Below the pieces are notes generated by a model that was not told the origin of the DNA, made no database searches, and saw only the letters and a list, made by a program, of their open reading frames with translations. Below, one piece after another: positions 17,520-25,770 of a stretch of DNA of 64,000 nucleotides (positions are counted from its first letter, which is position 1; every line of letters starts with the position of its first letter). This stretch comes from Solwaraspora sp. WMMA2056 (GTDB taxonomy: Bacteria > Actinomycetota > Actinomycetes > Mycobacteriales > Micromonosporaceae): positions 806,001 through 870,000 of the forward strand of contig NZ_CP128360.1 in the NCBI RefSeq assembly GCF_030345095.1, given 5' to 3'. A program made the position numbers and the translations under genes.

Positions 17520-18257
17520 ATGCGGTTGCTGGCGTCCAACGGCGCGTTGGAAATTGCGCATGACGAAGTCGGTGGTTACCTAGCTCGGGATGGGTACGTG
17601 CTGATCAGACAGGCCAGAGCCGTCGAGGTAAGCAGGCTGCTCAAGACTTGGACTCTGCCGGTTGATCACCCTCACCAAGCTCAACCGGGAGTAACAGTGA
17701 TCGATCCTTCCAAAACACCTTCCGATGTGTTGAACGCTGCCGGATTCTCCCGAACCGCCCTCCTGCCACATACCGACCGAAGCCTGCACGTCGAACCACC
17801 CAGCTTGCTGGCTTCCCTGACCGTCATCCCTGCTGACGTCGGCGGAGGTGGCGTGGTAGTCGACGGAGCATACGTAGCAGCGGAGCTTCGAGGTCAGTTT
17901 GGTGCCGAGGCGGTTGCCGGGTTGTCACTGTCGATGTCCGGCCAGGAGGGAGTACAGGCGATATTCGGATCACGCGATGGCTTCCAGCGGATCCGCTACC
18001 GCGACGACGAGATCGCCTGGCCATGGCATCGTGATCGACCTGCGGAGATAACTGCCAGGCTTCGACAGTTGATCAAGGACGCGTCAGCGCCATTGGCACT
18101 CGGCCGCGGCGACGGTTACCTGTTGCACAACCACCGCACGCTACATGGACGTTCAGCGTTCACCGGTAGGCGCTGCGTTATCCGATTCCTGGCGAAAGTC
18201 AAGGAGGGCCACCCGTACGCCTGGCTCAACAGGGGGTTCCGGCGTGCGGATTCCTGA
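17520..18257 (+). CDS. TauD/TfdA-like Fe(II)/2-oxoglutarate oxygenase
   Basis: A 245-residue protein with the Fe(II) facial triad of the TauD/clavaminate-synthase family: His and Asp in LLPHTDRSLH, and the distal His in LHNHRTLHGRSAFTGRRCVIR, where the two Arg fit the 2-oxoglutarate clamp. ATG 17520 follows AAGGG at a spacing of 8; an in-frame GTG at 17463 is possible. The next gene starts at GTG 18244, inside its last codons. Codon use is visibly less G/C-biased than in drmA. It is the first gene of a possible operon with the TPR/membrane, phosphatase and Nudix genes. The substrate is unknown. Confidence 0.85.
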   Translation: MRLLASNGALEIAHDEVGGYLARDGYVLIRQARAVEVSRLLKTWTLPVDHPHQAQPGVTVIDPSKTPSDVLNAAGFSRTALLPHTDRSLHVEPPSLLASLTVIPADVGGGGVVVDGAYVAAELRGQFGAEAVAGLSLSMSGQEGVQAIFGSRDGFQRIRYRDDEIAWPWHRDRPAEITARLRQLIKDASAPLALGRGDGYLLHNHRTLHGRSAFTGRRCVIRFLAKVKEGHPYAWLNRGFRRADS

Positions 18258-19136
18258 GCCCAGGCGCAGCGCCGAGGATCGACGGCGCAGGTCATTGCTG
18301 GCACAGGCGCTGTCTAAGACTCCCCCAGCCCGGGACGCCCGCTTCCCGCATGTGGTCCGGGACATCCTAGAGAAGGTCGATGACCCAGAGGCCGATCTGC
18401 ACGCCATCGTCGATACCCCAGAGCTGCCCCGCCGTGTTCGGTTCGCCGCGTTCTACGCGCTGCTGCTGCGACTACGACGGGAAGAGCGACACGGCGAGTA
18501 CGCCGCCATGGTCCGACGGTACGAGGACCAGTTCGGTACCGAGCCGTACTTCCACACATTCCGGGCGATCTCGGCCAGAATGCGTGGCGACCTTGCCTCT
18601 TTGCGCAGCTCAGTAGAGTTCTCCAGGCAGGCCGTCGACCTGATGCCAGATGTGCCCGCGGTGGTGCATCAACTCGCGGCATTCTGGGTCGAGTACCTCG
18701 AACGCCTGGACAAGGGTGCCCCCGCGCAAGATCTTGACCAGGTTGAACGGCACGTCGATCGAGCGATCGCCCTCTCGCAGGGCAAGCTGGCACACTACTT
18801 CGAGACAAAGGGGCGGGTCCTGGCATTGCGCGGAGAGTTCGAGGCGGCCAGGGTATCCGTCGCTCAAGCTATCGAGCTCGAACCCCGCAGCTCAAGGGAT
18901 TACCTGCGAAGACTCACCCAGTACCAGGCCACACGGGTCCGAGTCGATCTTCTGGAGGAACGATCAAGGTGGTTCCGGGCACAGGACCGGCTACGTAAAG
19001 AGCTGACCGAGTTCAAGACACAGCAACTACAGCTACAGCGGTTGAATAGCCGGGGTCTGTTGGGCGGTTCGGGTCTGGTTGATCACAGGCGGCGTGTCGG
19101 CGTGACCATCGATGACGGCCGGTCTATGCCGGAGGT

Positions 19137-19628
19137 ATGAGGTACGCCGATAGTGGTGGTCTGTCCGCCGGCGGGCGGGCCAAGCGGGAAGAGATACGGA
19201 TGCAGGCGGCGCGGATGTTCGCCGCCGGTGTCCCCGCGACCGAGGTCGCAGCCCGGCTGCGGGTATCGACGAAATCGGCCTACCAGTGGCGGCGCCGCTG
19301 GCAGACCGGCGGGATGACCGCCCTCGCCTCGACCGGACCCGGCGGAACCACCTGCCGGCTCGCACCCGACCAGCTCCTGCGACTACGCGCCGAGCTCGAC
19401 CTCGGACCAGCCGAACACGGCTGGAGCGAGGACCAACGCTGGACCCTCGCCCGGGTCGCCACGCTCATCGGCCGGCTGTTCCACACCTCCTACACCCTGC
19501 GCGGGGTGTCCTACCTGCTGCACCGCATCGGCTACACCCCGCAGGTCCCGAAGCACCGGGCAGTCCAACGCGACGCCGACGCCATCGCCGCCTGGCGGGC
19601 CACGACCTGGGCCAAGGTACGAGGCTAG
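19137..19628 (+). CDS. IS630 transposase, first frame (helix-turn-helix part)
   Basis: A 163-residue frame holding the DNA-binding part of an IS630-family transposase. A helix-turn-helix of homeodomain-like type lies at about residues 15-60 (VPATEVAARLRVSTKSAYQW), and the winged-helix linker up to LLHRIGYTPQVPKHRAVQRD follows. It stops at TAG 19626. The catalytic DDE part continues in the -1 frame, so full transposase needs a -1 ribosomal frameshift or the two frames act apart. I see no classical heptanucleotide slip site near the stop. Confidence 0.88.
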   Translation: MRYADSGGLSAGGRAKREEIRMQAARMFAAGVPATEVAARLRVSTKSAYQWRRRWQTGGMTALASTGPGGTTCRLAPDQLLRLRAELDLGPAEHGWSEDQRWTLARVATLIGRLFHTSYTLRGVSYLLHRIGYTPQVPKHRAVQRDADAIAAWRATTWAKVRG

Positions 19629-20215
19629 CGGCGGCGACCGGGGCGTGGATCGTCTTCGAGGACGAGGCCGGACAGACCCTGCGACCACCCCGGGCCACCA
19701 CCTGGGCCCGCAGAGGACACACACCCGTCGTGCGGGTCAACGCCAAGGGCTCAGGCCGGGTCTCCATCGCCGGCCTGGTCTGCCTCAAACCCGGCCGGCG
19801 CGGCCACGTCTTCTACCGGCTCCGTGTGCACCGCAACCGCACCGGTGAACGCCGCAGCCTCTCCGAGGACGACTACGCCGCCCTGATCACCGCCGCGCAC
19901 CACCAACTCCACGCCCCGATCATCCTGATCTGGGACGGGGTCAACACCCACACCAGCACCACGATGCGTCGCCTGACCGCCGCCCGTCACCGGTGGCTGA
20001 CCGTGGTCCAGCTACCCGCGTACGCCCCGGACCTCAACCCCGTCGAGAGTCTGTGGTCGACAGTGAAAGCCGGCCTGGGCAACCTCGCCGTCGACGGCGT
20101 GGACCACCTCGCCGCGGTCATCCGCAACCGGCTCAAACGCATCCAGTACCGGCCAGAGCTGATACCCGGCTTCCTCGCCCAGACCGGACTCACACTCGAA
20201 CCGGAACCACCATGA
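19619..20215 (+). CDS. IS630 transposase, second frame (DDE catalytic part)
   Basis: The -1 frame continues the transposase for about 199 residues after the point where the first frame stops. It shows the DDE triad: Asp in IVFEDEAGQ, Asp in ILIWDGVNTHTS, and Glu in APDLNPVESLWSTVK. The frame is open back to 19286 but has homology-like sequence only from about 19600, so the coordinates mark the junction rather than a start codon. It ends 30 bases before the right inverted repeat terminus. Confidence 0.88.
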   Translation, partial: TRLAAATGAWIVFEDEAGQTLRPPRATTWARRGHTPVVRVNAKGSGRVSIAGLVCLKPGRRGHVFYRLRVHRNRTGERRSLSEDDYAALITAAHHQLHAPIILIWDGVNTHTSTTMRRLTAARHRWLTVVQLPAYAPDLNPVESLWSTVKAGLGNLAVDGVDHLAAVIRNRLKRIQYRPELIPGFLAQTGLTLEPEPP

Positions 20216-20495
20216 CAACTACAGACCCCAGCTATTCAACCGCTGTACTCGGGTTGTTGGCAGCGGTGGTTGCGTTTGTAGCCACTGCTGGTAATGTCGC
20301 GAGCCAGAGCAAGGGTGCCGACGGGATTCGCCTGATGTTGGTCGCGGCCGGCGCGATTGGCCTGGTCTTCGGCACCTTCTCGCTCATCAACAACAGCAGC
20401 GTGTGGCGTGTTGGAGTGGTCGCCACGCTCGCATCTGGCCTGATCGCGACCGGGATGTTCGTTCCGGATTCGTGGATGCCGTGAAGAGGATCAAG

Positions 20496-21296
20496 ATGAA
20501 GGTTCGGGATTCGGTCACCACAGCCGGCGGGGCCAGGTCGAACGAGGACCGGGTGGGCCACGCAGGTTCGCTGGCCTGGGTGATCGACGGTGCCACCGAT
20601 CTGTACGACGACGCTGCCCTGCCCGCAGAACGCGACGTGGTGTGGCTGGTCGACCTGGTCGGGGCGCTCCTCACAGAAGCTGGGACGGACGGCTATCAGG
20701 GCAGCGGCGCCGACTTGTTGGAGCGGATCGCCGTCGAGGTGCAGTGGCGGCAGGACGCGTACGGCTTCCCGTCGGACCGGATGCCGCCGGCCTGCTCGAT
20801 CGGTCTCTGCGTCGACCAGGGCGACGGTTTCGAGCTGACCCGCATCGGCGACGCCACCGCTGTCATCGACGGTGACACCACCCGCGTCCTCGCCACCAGC
20901 TACTTCGACGGGCGAGAGGCGGCGGCGGTGCGGGCCCGCGAGACCGACCCGGCGATGGTCGTCGCCGCCATGCAGCAGCGACGCCGGCACACCATGACCT
21001 CCGGTGACGTCGAGTCGGTCTTCTCCGGCCACCCGCAACGCCGCCTCGTCCCGCACCGGATCACCGCGGACTGGGCAGGGACCGGCCACATCCTGCTCTG
21101 CACGGACGGGTTCGCCCGGCTGGTCACCGATTACCAGCTCTTCGCCGGGTGGTCCGAGGTCGTCGCCGAGGCCCGGGAGCGTGGGGTGGCGTACCTGGAG
21201 AAGTTGATCCGGCAGACGGAGAGCGACCCGGCCGTCGGCGGTGACCGTTTCAAACGCGCCGACGACGTCGCCGCCGTCCTGATCTGCGCGGGCTGA
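20496..21296 (+). CDS. PP2C-like serine/threonine phosphatase
   Basis: A 266-residue protein with the metal-binding and core motifs of the PPM/PP2C fold: N-terminal GARSNEDRVG, AWVIDGATDL, a central ELTRIGDATAVI strand pair, ILLCTDGFARLV and C-terminal KRADDVAAVLI. The Asp residues in DGATD, TDG and ADD fit the metal ligands. ATG 20496 follows GAAGAGGA at a good spacing and lies 11 bases after the stop of the IS-broken TPR/membrane gene, so both belonged to one operon. It may dephosphorylate a partner in that operon. No kinase is present in the window. Confidence 0.85.
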   Translation: MKVRDSVTTAGGARSNEDRVGHAGSLAWVIDGATDLYDDAALPAERDVVWLVDLVGALLTEAGTDGYQGSGADLLERIAVEVQWRQDAYGFPSDRMPPACSIGLCVDQGDGFELTRIGDATAVIDGDTTRVLATSYFDGREAAAVRARETDPAMVVAAMQQRRRHTMTSGDVESVFSGHPQRRLVPHRITADWAGTGHILLCTDGFARLVTDYQLFAGWSEVVAEARERGVAYLEKLIRQTESDPAVGGDRFKRADDVAAVLICAG

Positions 21297-21306
21297 GGCA
21301 GTACAG

Positions 21307-21783
21307 ATGGGAGCACCTGCCATGTCCGACCGGCCGCCGTACCTCGTCGAACGCAACCCGGGCTACTTCGAGTACCAGTTGCCGATCTCGGTGAAGCTGG
21401 TCGTCGACCACCACGGTCGGGTGCCGCTGCTGAAGAACGAGCGCGACGAGTGGGAGCTACCCGGCGGCAAGCTGGAGGTCGGCGAATCCCCGGAGCAGGG
21501 CGTCTGCCGAGAGGTAGCCGAGGAGCTGGGCCTGACCATCACCGGCGTACAGATCATCGACTCGTGGGTGTACGAGATCACCCCGCTCCGACACGTCTTC
21601 ATCGTCAGCTTCGGTGCGGTCTACACCGGCGCCGAGAAGTTGACCTACACCGACGAGCACAAGGAACTCGGTGTGTTCAGCTACGACGAGGTGCCCGACC
21701 TGCACATGCCGGCACCGTACAAAGCGACGATCACCCGCTGGCGTGACCTCGTCTCCGGTTCGACGCAACCCGCGACGACATGA
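21307..21783 (+). CDS. Nudix hydrolase
   Basis: A 158-residue protein with a full Nudix box, GGKLEVGESPEQGVCREVAEELGL, here given as positions 56-79 with key residues G56, E61, E74, E77 and E78 of the pattern GX5EX7REUXEEXGU. (The stretch begins GGKLEVGESP and ends EVAEELGL.) The family cleaves nucleoside diphosphates linked to other groups. Ten bases separate it from the phosphatase stop, and its own stop overlaps the next start as ATGA. An alternative start is ATG 21322 (MSDRPPYL), which also has a ribosome site. The substrate is unknown. Confidence 0.85.
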   Translation: MGAPAMSDRPPYLVERNPGYFEYQLPISVKLVVDHHGRVPLLKNERDEWELPGGKLEVGESPEQGVCREVAEELGLTITGVQIIDSWVYEITPLRHVFIVSFGAVYTGAEKLTYTDEHKELGVFSYDEVPDLHMPAPYKATITRWRDLVSGSTQPATT

Positions 21784-23489
21784 CCGGGCGGGAAAGCTGC
21801 CTCCGGGGTAGCCGGCTTGCTCAGGTGTTCCTCGCCGCGCTGTCGGCCGCAGTCTGTTTCGGCTGTACGTCGGGTCCGCCGGTCTCCATGGCCGAGTCGG
21901 ACCCGGCGCTGCTCGTCCACGACGTCCGGCGCGGCGACGACGCGCAGATCGACGGGTACCTGCGCCACCTCGCCGACGCGGACTGCTTCGTCCTCGAACC
22001 GGACGCGACGACCGGGCCGGACGGGATGCGCAACGTCGCCGTCTGGCCGCCCGACACGAAGGTGTGGCGGGACGGTGGGCAGGTCGCCGGGGTCTACGTG
22101 CCCGATCGGGAGCCGATCGCGATCGGCAGCCGGGTCGTCGGCGGTGGCGGCTACGCCAACCCGTCGACCAGCGACCTCGACCTGCCCGACGTCTCCCCCG
22201 ACTGCCTGACCGGTGGCGGCGAGTTCGCCATGCTGCATACCATCACCAGCGTCACGCGCTCGATCAGCGAACGCTTTCGCTGGGGCTGACCCCATAGGAT
22301 CTCCGTCGGCAGGTTGACGCAGCGTCGAAGCGGAGTGTGGGTGTTGGATCAGGGGAGCGCGACCGAGCCGGGTAGCAGCAAGGGCTGGTGGCCGTTGGCT
22401 GGTGGCTTTGGCGTTGCCACGCTGGGTCACGCACTGGCCGTCGCCGCCCTGGCGATCCCGGTCACGAAGCTCGGCCCGTCCGATCCCAACGCGAACCTGG
22501 ATGCCGGGGACCGGTTCGGCGTCTTCTACGGGGTGTTGTGCACCTACGCTGCCGTACACGTACTCCTGTTGAACGTCGGCCTCGTCTTCGTCTGGTCCGA
22601 ACGCGGCAGTCGAATGTTCAAGCGAGGGCTGGTCACCGGATGGGTCGGCGGCTGGTTCTTGGTCATTGCCATCGTTACCACGTGGCTTGCGCTCGCGGAG
22701 TCGTAGCGCCCTCCCGCCGGTTTCGGCGGGCAGTCGGTTGAGGATGCCGTCGACGGCTTCGATCAGCTCTGCTGTGCCGCGTACGACGTGGACGCCCGGC
22801 CTGGTGGCGAAGGCTTGCGCCCATTTGCTTTGCATGGCGTGGCTGGTCAAGATCACCGGCCGGCCGTGCCCGAGGGCAAGGCGAGCCTGGATGCGGGCGC
22901 CGCTGGTCTCGCTGGCTTCGACGACGAGGGTCGCCGCCGCGTACCCGCTCATCACCGCGTTGCGCATCGGGAAGCTCCGCTTGGTGGGACCGGCGTCGGG
23001 CCTGAACTGGCTGACCACCAGGCCGACGTCGGCGATGTGGTCCTGCAGCCGCCGATTGGCGGGCGGATAGTAGTTGCGGATGCCGGTGCCGATGACGGCG
23101 ACAGTGCGGCCACCGGCGTCGAGCGCTGCGGTGTGGGCAGCGGTGTCGATGCCGTGGGCCAGCCCGCTGGCGACCGTCACTCCCCGGTTGGCCAGCGACT
23201 CGGCCACTGATCGCGCAATGCTCAGTCCACGTGCTGACGCCTTACGGCTGCCGATGACGGCTATGGCCCGGTCGTCGGCCCGCAGCTGGCCACGGGTGAA
23301 CAGCAGCGGAGGTGCCTCTTCGATGCCGCGCAACTGGGCGGGATAGCAGTCGTCAAAGAAGGCGTGTACGCCGATCCCGTCCGCCTGCCATCCGGCGATC
23401 TCGTCGGCAGTGGCGGCGACCAGCTCAGCACCGGAGCTGGTCGTGGCCGGAAACAGTGTCTCGGGCTGACACAGCGTTCGGTCGGGCAT
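21681..23489 (-). CDS. DprA-like DNA-processing protein with odd antisense tail
   Basis: Residues 1-270 form a DprA/Smf Rossmann domain: AIAVIGSRKASARGLS, TVASGLAHGIDTAAHTAAL, a FPMRNAVMSGYAAATLVVEA stretch (FPxRN motif), and EASETSGARIQARLALGHGR. Start ATG 23489 follows GGGAGG. The frame then has no stop for another 1 kb and runs antisense through the membrane, lipoprotein and Nudix genes, giving a low-complexity Asp/Val/Arg tail that does not look like protein. The real product probably ends near 22715; a lost stop or a sequence indel could explain the open frame. DprA loads RecA on single-stranded DNA; accessory copies like this may be defence or mobile-element genes. Confidence 0.75.
   Translation of the reverse strand: MPDRTLCQPETLFPATTSSGAELVAATADEIAGWQADGIGVHAFFDDCYPAQLRGIEEAPPLLFTRGQLRADDRAIAVIGSRKASARGLSIARSVAESLANRGVTVASGLAHGIDTAAHTAALDAGGRTVAVIGTGIRNYYPPANRRLQDHIADVGLVVSQFRPDAGPTKRSFPMRNAVMSGYAAATLVVEASETSGARIQARLALGHGRPVILTSHAMQSKWAQAFATRPGVHVVRGTAELIEAVDGILNRLPAETGGRALRLRERKPRGNDGNDQEPAADPSGDQPSLEHSTAAFGPDEDEADVQQEYVYGSVGAQHPVEDAEPVPGIQVRVGIGRAELRDRDRQGGDGQCVTQRGNAKATSQRPPALAATRLGRAPLIQHPHSASTLRQPADGDPMGSAPAKAFADRARDAGDGMQHGELAATGQAVGGDVGQVEVAGRRVGVAATADDPAADRDRLPIGHVDPGDLPTVPPHLRVGRPDGDVAHPVRPGRRVRFEDEAVRVGEVAQVPVDLRVVAAPDVVDEQRRVRLGHGDRRTRRTAETDCGRQRGEEHLSKPATPEAAFPPGHVVAGCVEPETRSRQRVIVALYGAGMCRSGTSS
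21780..22289 (+). CDS. Small predicted lipoprotein
   Basis: A 169-residue protein whose N-terminus has a hydrophobic segment ending in a lipobox-like AVCFGC (Cys at about residue 29), so it is a likely lipoprotein. The rest is a short mixed domain with no family I recognise. ATGA overlap with the Nudix gene suggests co-translation. Codon third positions are strongly G/C on this strand, which supports this frame over the antisense DprA read-through frame that covers it. Confidence 0.72.
   Translation: MTGRESCLRGSRLAQVFLAALSAAVCFGCTSGPPVSMAESDPALLVHDVRRGDDAQIDGYLRHLADADCFVLEPDATTGPDGMRNVAVWPPDTKVWRDGGQVAGVYVPDREPIAIGSRVVGGGGYANPSTSDLDLPDVSPDCLTGGGEFAMLHTITSVTRSISERFRWG
22341..22706 (+). CDS. 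Small membrane protein
   Basis: A 121-residue protein with three hydrophobic segments (about GFGVATLGHALAVAALAIPV, YGVLCTYAAVHVLLLNVGLV and GWVGGWFLVIAIVTTWLAL). No recognised family. GTG 22341 sits behind GGAG; a TTG at 22314 would extend it. It ends at TAG 22704, where the convergent DprA-like gene should also end but does not. Confidence 0.6.
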   Translation: MLDQGSATEPGSSKGWWPLAGGFGVATLGHALAVAALAIPVTKLGPSDPNANLDAGDRFGVFYGVLCTYAAVHVLLLNVGLVFVWSERGSRMFKRGLVTGWVGGWFLVIAIVTTWLALAES

Positions 23490-23507
23490 CGAACCTCCCA
23501 CGTCAGG

Positions 23508-24161
23508 TCAACGGCTGGGCCGGGTGCCGGACTCGTAGGCCAGCGCCCAGGCAACGTCAGCCGGCGTCAGGGCGTACATCTCGGCGATCGTCTCGGGGTC
23601 GGTGCCTGCCGCCTGGTGTTCGGCGATGGTCTCGGTGCTCACCCCGCCGATGGCGGGCCGGCCGAAGCGGACGTCAGGCCGGACACGGATCGGCGAGTCC
23701 GGGTTCGGGTCGGGTCGGTAGCTGGCCGCGGTGTTGCCGGCCCAGTCGACTCGCCGGTGGAAGGCCGCTGCCTGCGGGGTCAGCGTCAGGCGGTCGCCGA
23801 TCGTCACGACGAGCCACCATCGTGGATGCAGGCCGGCGGCGGCCTGGACTTTCCTGACGACGGCGCGTCCATCGGTGAAGACTCGCCGGTCGGCGATCGG
23901 GTGCGGCACGCCGAATTGGTCCCGGAGCGACGCCAGGAAGATCGGCAGGCCGGTCATCGACACACGATGCAGCTGTCGGTGTTCCCGCAGGTAGGCCGCT
24001 TCGACGAACTCGGCCCAGTCGAGCATCCGCCGACCTGGCGGGCCGGCTCGGCCGTCGGCCGGGTCGGACCGCCGCTGGCGGCCGTCGGTGACGGCCAGCC
24101 AGCGGCGCAGGGTCGACGGCGGTACGCGGAGCAGCCGGGCCGCTGCCGCTTCGGTGAACAC
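23508..24161 (-). CDS. DUF433 domain protein with MerR-like HTH
   Basis: A 217-residue protein. The N-terminal helix-turn-helix resembles excisionase/MerR DNA-binding modules (FTEAAAARLLRVPPSTLRRW). The C-terminal 60 residues match DUF433 (FGRPAIGGVSTETIAEHQAAG then ETIAEMYALTPADVAWALAY), found in antitoxins of VapB-like type and in regulators. GTG 24161 is 2 bases after the preceding gene's stop, and the DprA-like gene starts 18 bases after its own stop, so the three are one operon. It may regulate the operon. Confidence 0.8.
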   Translation of the reverse strand: MFTEAAAARLLRVPPSTLRRWLAVTDGRQRRSDPADGRAGPPGRRMLDWAEFVEAAYLREHRQLHRVSMTGLPIFLASLRDQFGVPHPIADRRVFTDGRAVVRKVQAAAGLHPRWWLVVTIGDRLTLTPQAAAFHRRVDWAGNTAASYRPDPNPDSPIRVRPDVRFGRPAIGGVSTETIAEHQAAGTDPETIAEMYALTPADVAWALAYESGTRPSR

Positions 24162-24163
24162 GG

Positions 24164-24493
24164 CTACTCGGCGGCGGGCACGAGGACTTCGGAGCCGGAC
24201 CAGTTGATGTCGAGGTTGCCAAGGTCGCTCTCGGGCTGGTCGTCCTCGTCGAGGGTGCTGAAGGCGGCGTGGTAGCAGCCGAACCCGTGGCCGCCGGCCG
24301 CGAGGGTCGCGACCGCCCAGCCACGCAGGTTCTCCCCCAGCTTCTCCGGCTGACGTGGGTCGACGGCGACCCGGATGACTCCGAGCAGGTCGTACGTCTG
24401 GTCGCGCGTGCCGGCGTTGTCGATGCGGCACAGCGAGAAGCCGTACCGCTCGCCTTCCTCCTGCTGGTAGATCAACTTTCCGAATCGGTACAC
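24164..24493 (-). CDS. Hypothetical protein, first gene of DprA-like operon
   Basis: A 109-residue soluble protein starting at GTG 24493 behind a strong GAGGAGG site. It begins MYRFGKLIYQQEEGERYGFS. No signal peptide, membrane segment or family motif was recognised. Its stop lies 2 bases before the DUF433 gene, so it is probably co-translated with it. Codon use supports coding. Confidence 0.7.
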   Translation of the reverse strand: MYRFGKLIYQQEEGERYGFSLCRIDNAGTRDQTYDLLGVIRVAVDPRQPEKLGENLRGWAVATLAAGGHGFGCYHAAFSTLDEDDQPESDLGNLDINWSGSEVLVPAAE

Positions 24494-24630
24494 GGAAACC
24501 TCCTCGTTTGCGGCGGGACTGCGACCGTGACTAGCATCAGGGAAGTCGCTCGTTATATCAACCCCCTAGTTTGCGGCGACCTCCTGAAGTAGGCTCACCC
24601 TGCTATCCGGTCCTGTAAGGAGTGAGGAAC

Positions 24631-25527
24631 ATGATCCAGTCACCGACGGGCCAAGAGGCAACCGACGGCGCAGACGTCTCGCCCACCGTGCAGGCGTGGG
24701 AACTCGGCATCAGGCTGCGCCAGCGCCGCGAAGAGCTGGGCATGACAGCGGTTGTTGCTGGCAAGGCGACCGGCATCGCCCAGGCGTACATCTCGGGCGT
24801 AGAAGCCGGCAGGGTCAAACTGCCAGCCGGTCGACTGGCTCAACTCATCGAGATCTACGAGATCGACCCGGAGGACGCAGCCGAGCTGGAAGAGCTGCGG
24901 GTGGGAGCGACCCGTCGCGCCTGGTGGCACCAGTACTCTCAACTCTTCCCCGCCGACTTCCTCCGCTTCCTCGGCTACGAGGCCGGCGCGGATCACGTCC
25001 GCAGCTACGACAACGAGCTACTCCACGGGCTGCTCCAGACCGAGGACTACGCCCGTGCCGTGATCCGTGGCGGCAACACCTACGTCCGGCTAACCGAGAT
25101 GACCAGGCGAGTGAAGGCGCGTATGGCACGGCAGGCTCGGTTGACCGGCCCCAACCCCTTGAACGTGAGCACCGTCATCAGCGAGGCAGTCCTCCGTCAG
25201 CAGATCGGCGGCCCAGCGGTCATGCACGACCAGCTCAACCACCTGGTCGAGCTGGTGTCCTCGCATCCGGATCAGATCCGAATCAGGGTCGTGCCGTTCA
25301 CCGCAGGAGCACACCCCGCGCTCGGCGGGCCGTTCCAAATCCTCTCGTTCCCATCGCCCCGGCTGCCTGACCTGGTCTGGCAGGAAGTCCTGACCTCCAG
25401 CGACATCATCGACCAGTCCGCTCGCGTAGCCGACTACACGATGACCTTCGCTGAGGCTGAGGAACGCGCGTTAAGCTCGCAGGACTCACTCGCGCTGATC
25501 CGCCAGATAGCCAAGGAGATGGGATGA
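24631..25527 (+). CDS. XRE-family regulator with DUF5753 domain
   Basis: A 298-residue actinobacterial regulator. An XRE helix-turn-helix lies at about residues 25-80 (LRQRREELGMTAVVAGKATG, YISGVEAGRVKLPAGRL). A DUF5753 ligand-like domain follows (YDNELLHGLLQTEDYARAV, then PDQIRIRVVPFTAGAHPALG). ATG 24631 follows AAGGAG; a GTG at 24622 is less well spaced. Its stop overlaps the DUF397 start as ATGA. In actinomycetes this pair often controls development or antibiotic genes, or works as a toxin-antitoxin-like pair. Confidence 0.93.
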   Translation: MIQSPTGQEATDGADVSPTVQAWELGIRLRQRREELGMTAVVAGKATGIAQAYISGVEAGRVKLPAGRLAQLIEIYEIDPEDAAELEELRVGATRRAWWHQYSQLFPADFLRFLGYEAGADHVRSYDNELLHGLLQTEDYARAVIRGGNTYVRLTEMTRRVKARMARQARLTGPNPLNVSTVISEAVLRQQIGGPAVMHDQLNHLVELVSSHPDQIRIRVVPFTAGAHPALGGPFQILSFPSPRLPDLVWQEVLTSSDIIDQSARVADYTMTFAEAEERALSSQDSLALIRQIAKEMG

Positions 25528-25730
25528 CCCCGCAGGTCGGCACCCCAGACCGGGACTGGTTCAAGTCGTCGCGCAGCTCCAACAACGCCGCCTGCGTCGA
25601 GGTCCGCTTCGCTGGCGGCCAGGTGGACGTACGCGACACCAAGGACCGCACCGGCCCGACGCTCGCCTTCGACGCCACCACCTGGGCCACCTTCGTCACC
25701 GGCCTCAAGCACACCCCCACCCAGCCCTGA
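25524..25730 (+). CDS. DUF397 domain protein
   Basis: A 68-residue protein of the DUF397 family (WFKSSRSSNNAACVEVRF, VDVRDTKDRTGPTLAFD, WATFVTGLK). The start overlaps the XRE gene stop (ATGA). These small proteins are partners of the XRE/DUF5753 regulators and are thought to bind and modulate them. A 23-bp hairpin follows 40 bases after the stop. Confidence 0.93.
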   Translation: MTPQVGTPDRDWFKSSRSSNNAACVEVRFAGGQVDVRDTKDRTGPTLAFDATTWATFVTGLKHTPTQP

Positions 25731-25770
25731 CCGCAGGACCCTGCCTGGTTCGGCGGCTGCACCGGATTTC

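Larger units (their letters stand above)
19036..20245 (+). mobile_element. Complete IS630-family insertion sequence
   Basis: A 1210-bp element. Its ends are inverted repeats: left from 19036 CAGCGGTTGAATAGC then C then GGGGTCTGT; right, read inward from 20245, is identical except T for C at one position. That gives about 25 bp with one mismatch. Both sides are flanked by TA (19034-19035 and 20246-20247), the target duplication of IS630/Tc1-mariner elements. It carries a two-frame transposase on the plus strand. Clean ends and matching repeats suggest recent insertion. Confidence 0.93.
18244..20484 (+). pseudogene. TPR/coiled-coil membrane protein gene broken by IS630 element
   Basis: The 5' part (18244-19035) codes for 264 residues: helical repeats of TPR type (for example LAHYFETKGRVLALRGEFEA then VSVAQAIELEP) and a basic coiled-coil (RSRWFRAQDRLRKELTEFKT). 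At 19036 an IS begins. Removing the IS and one TA copy joins the frame at CTA to CTC 20248 without a shift. The rest (20248-20484) codes for three hydrophobic segments (GLLAAVVAFVATAG, MLVAAGAIGLVFGTF, GVVATLASGLIATGMFV) and the end SWMP. The intact protein would have had about 342 residues: cytoplasmic repeats, coiled-coil, membrane domain. Its start overlaps the oxygenase gene and its stop lies 11 bases before the phosphatase start. Confidence 0.85.
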
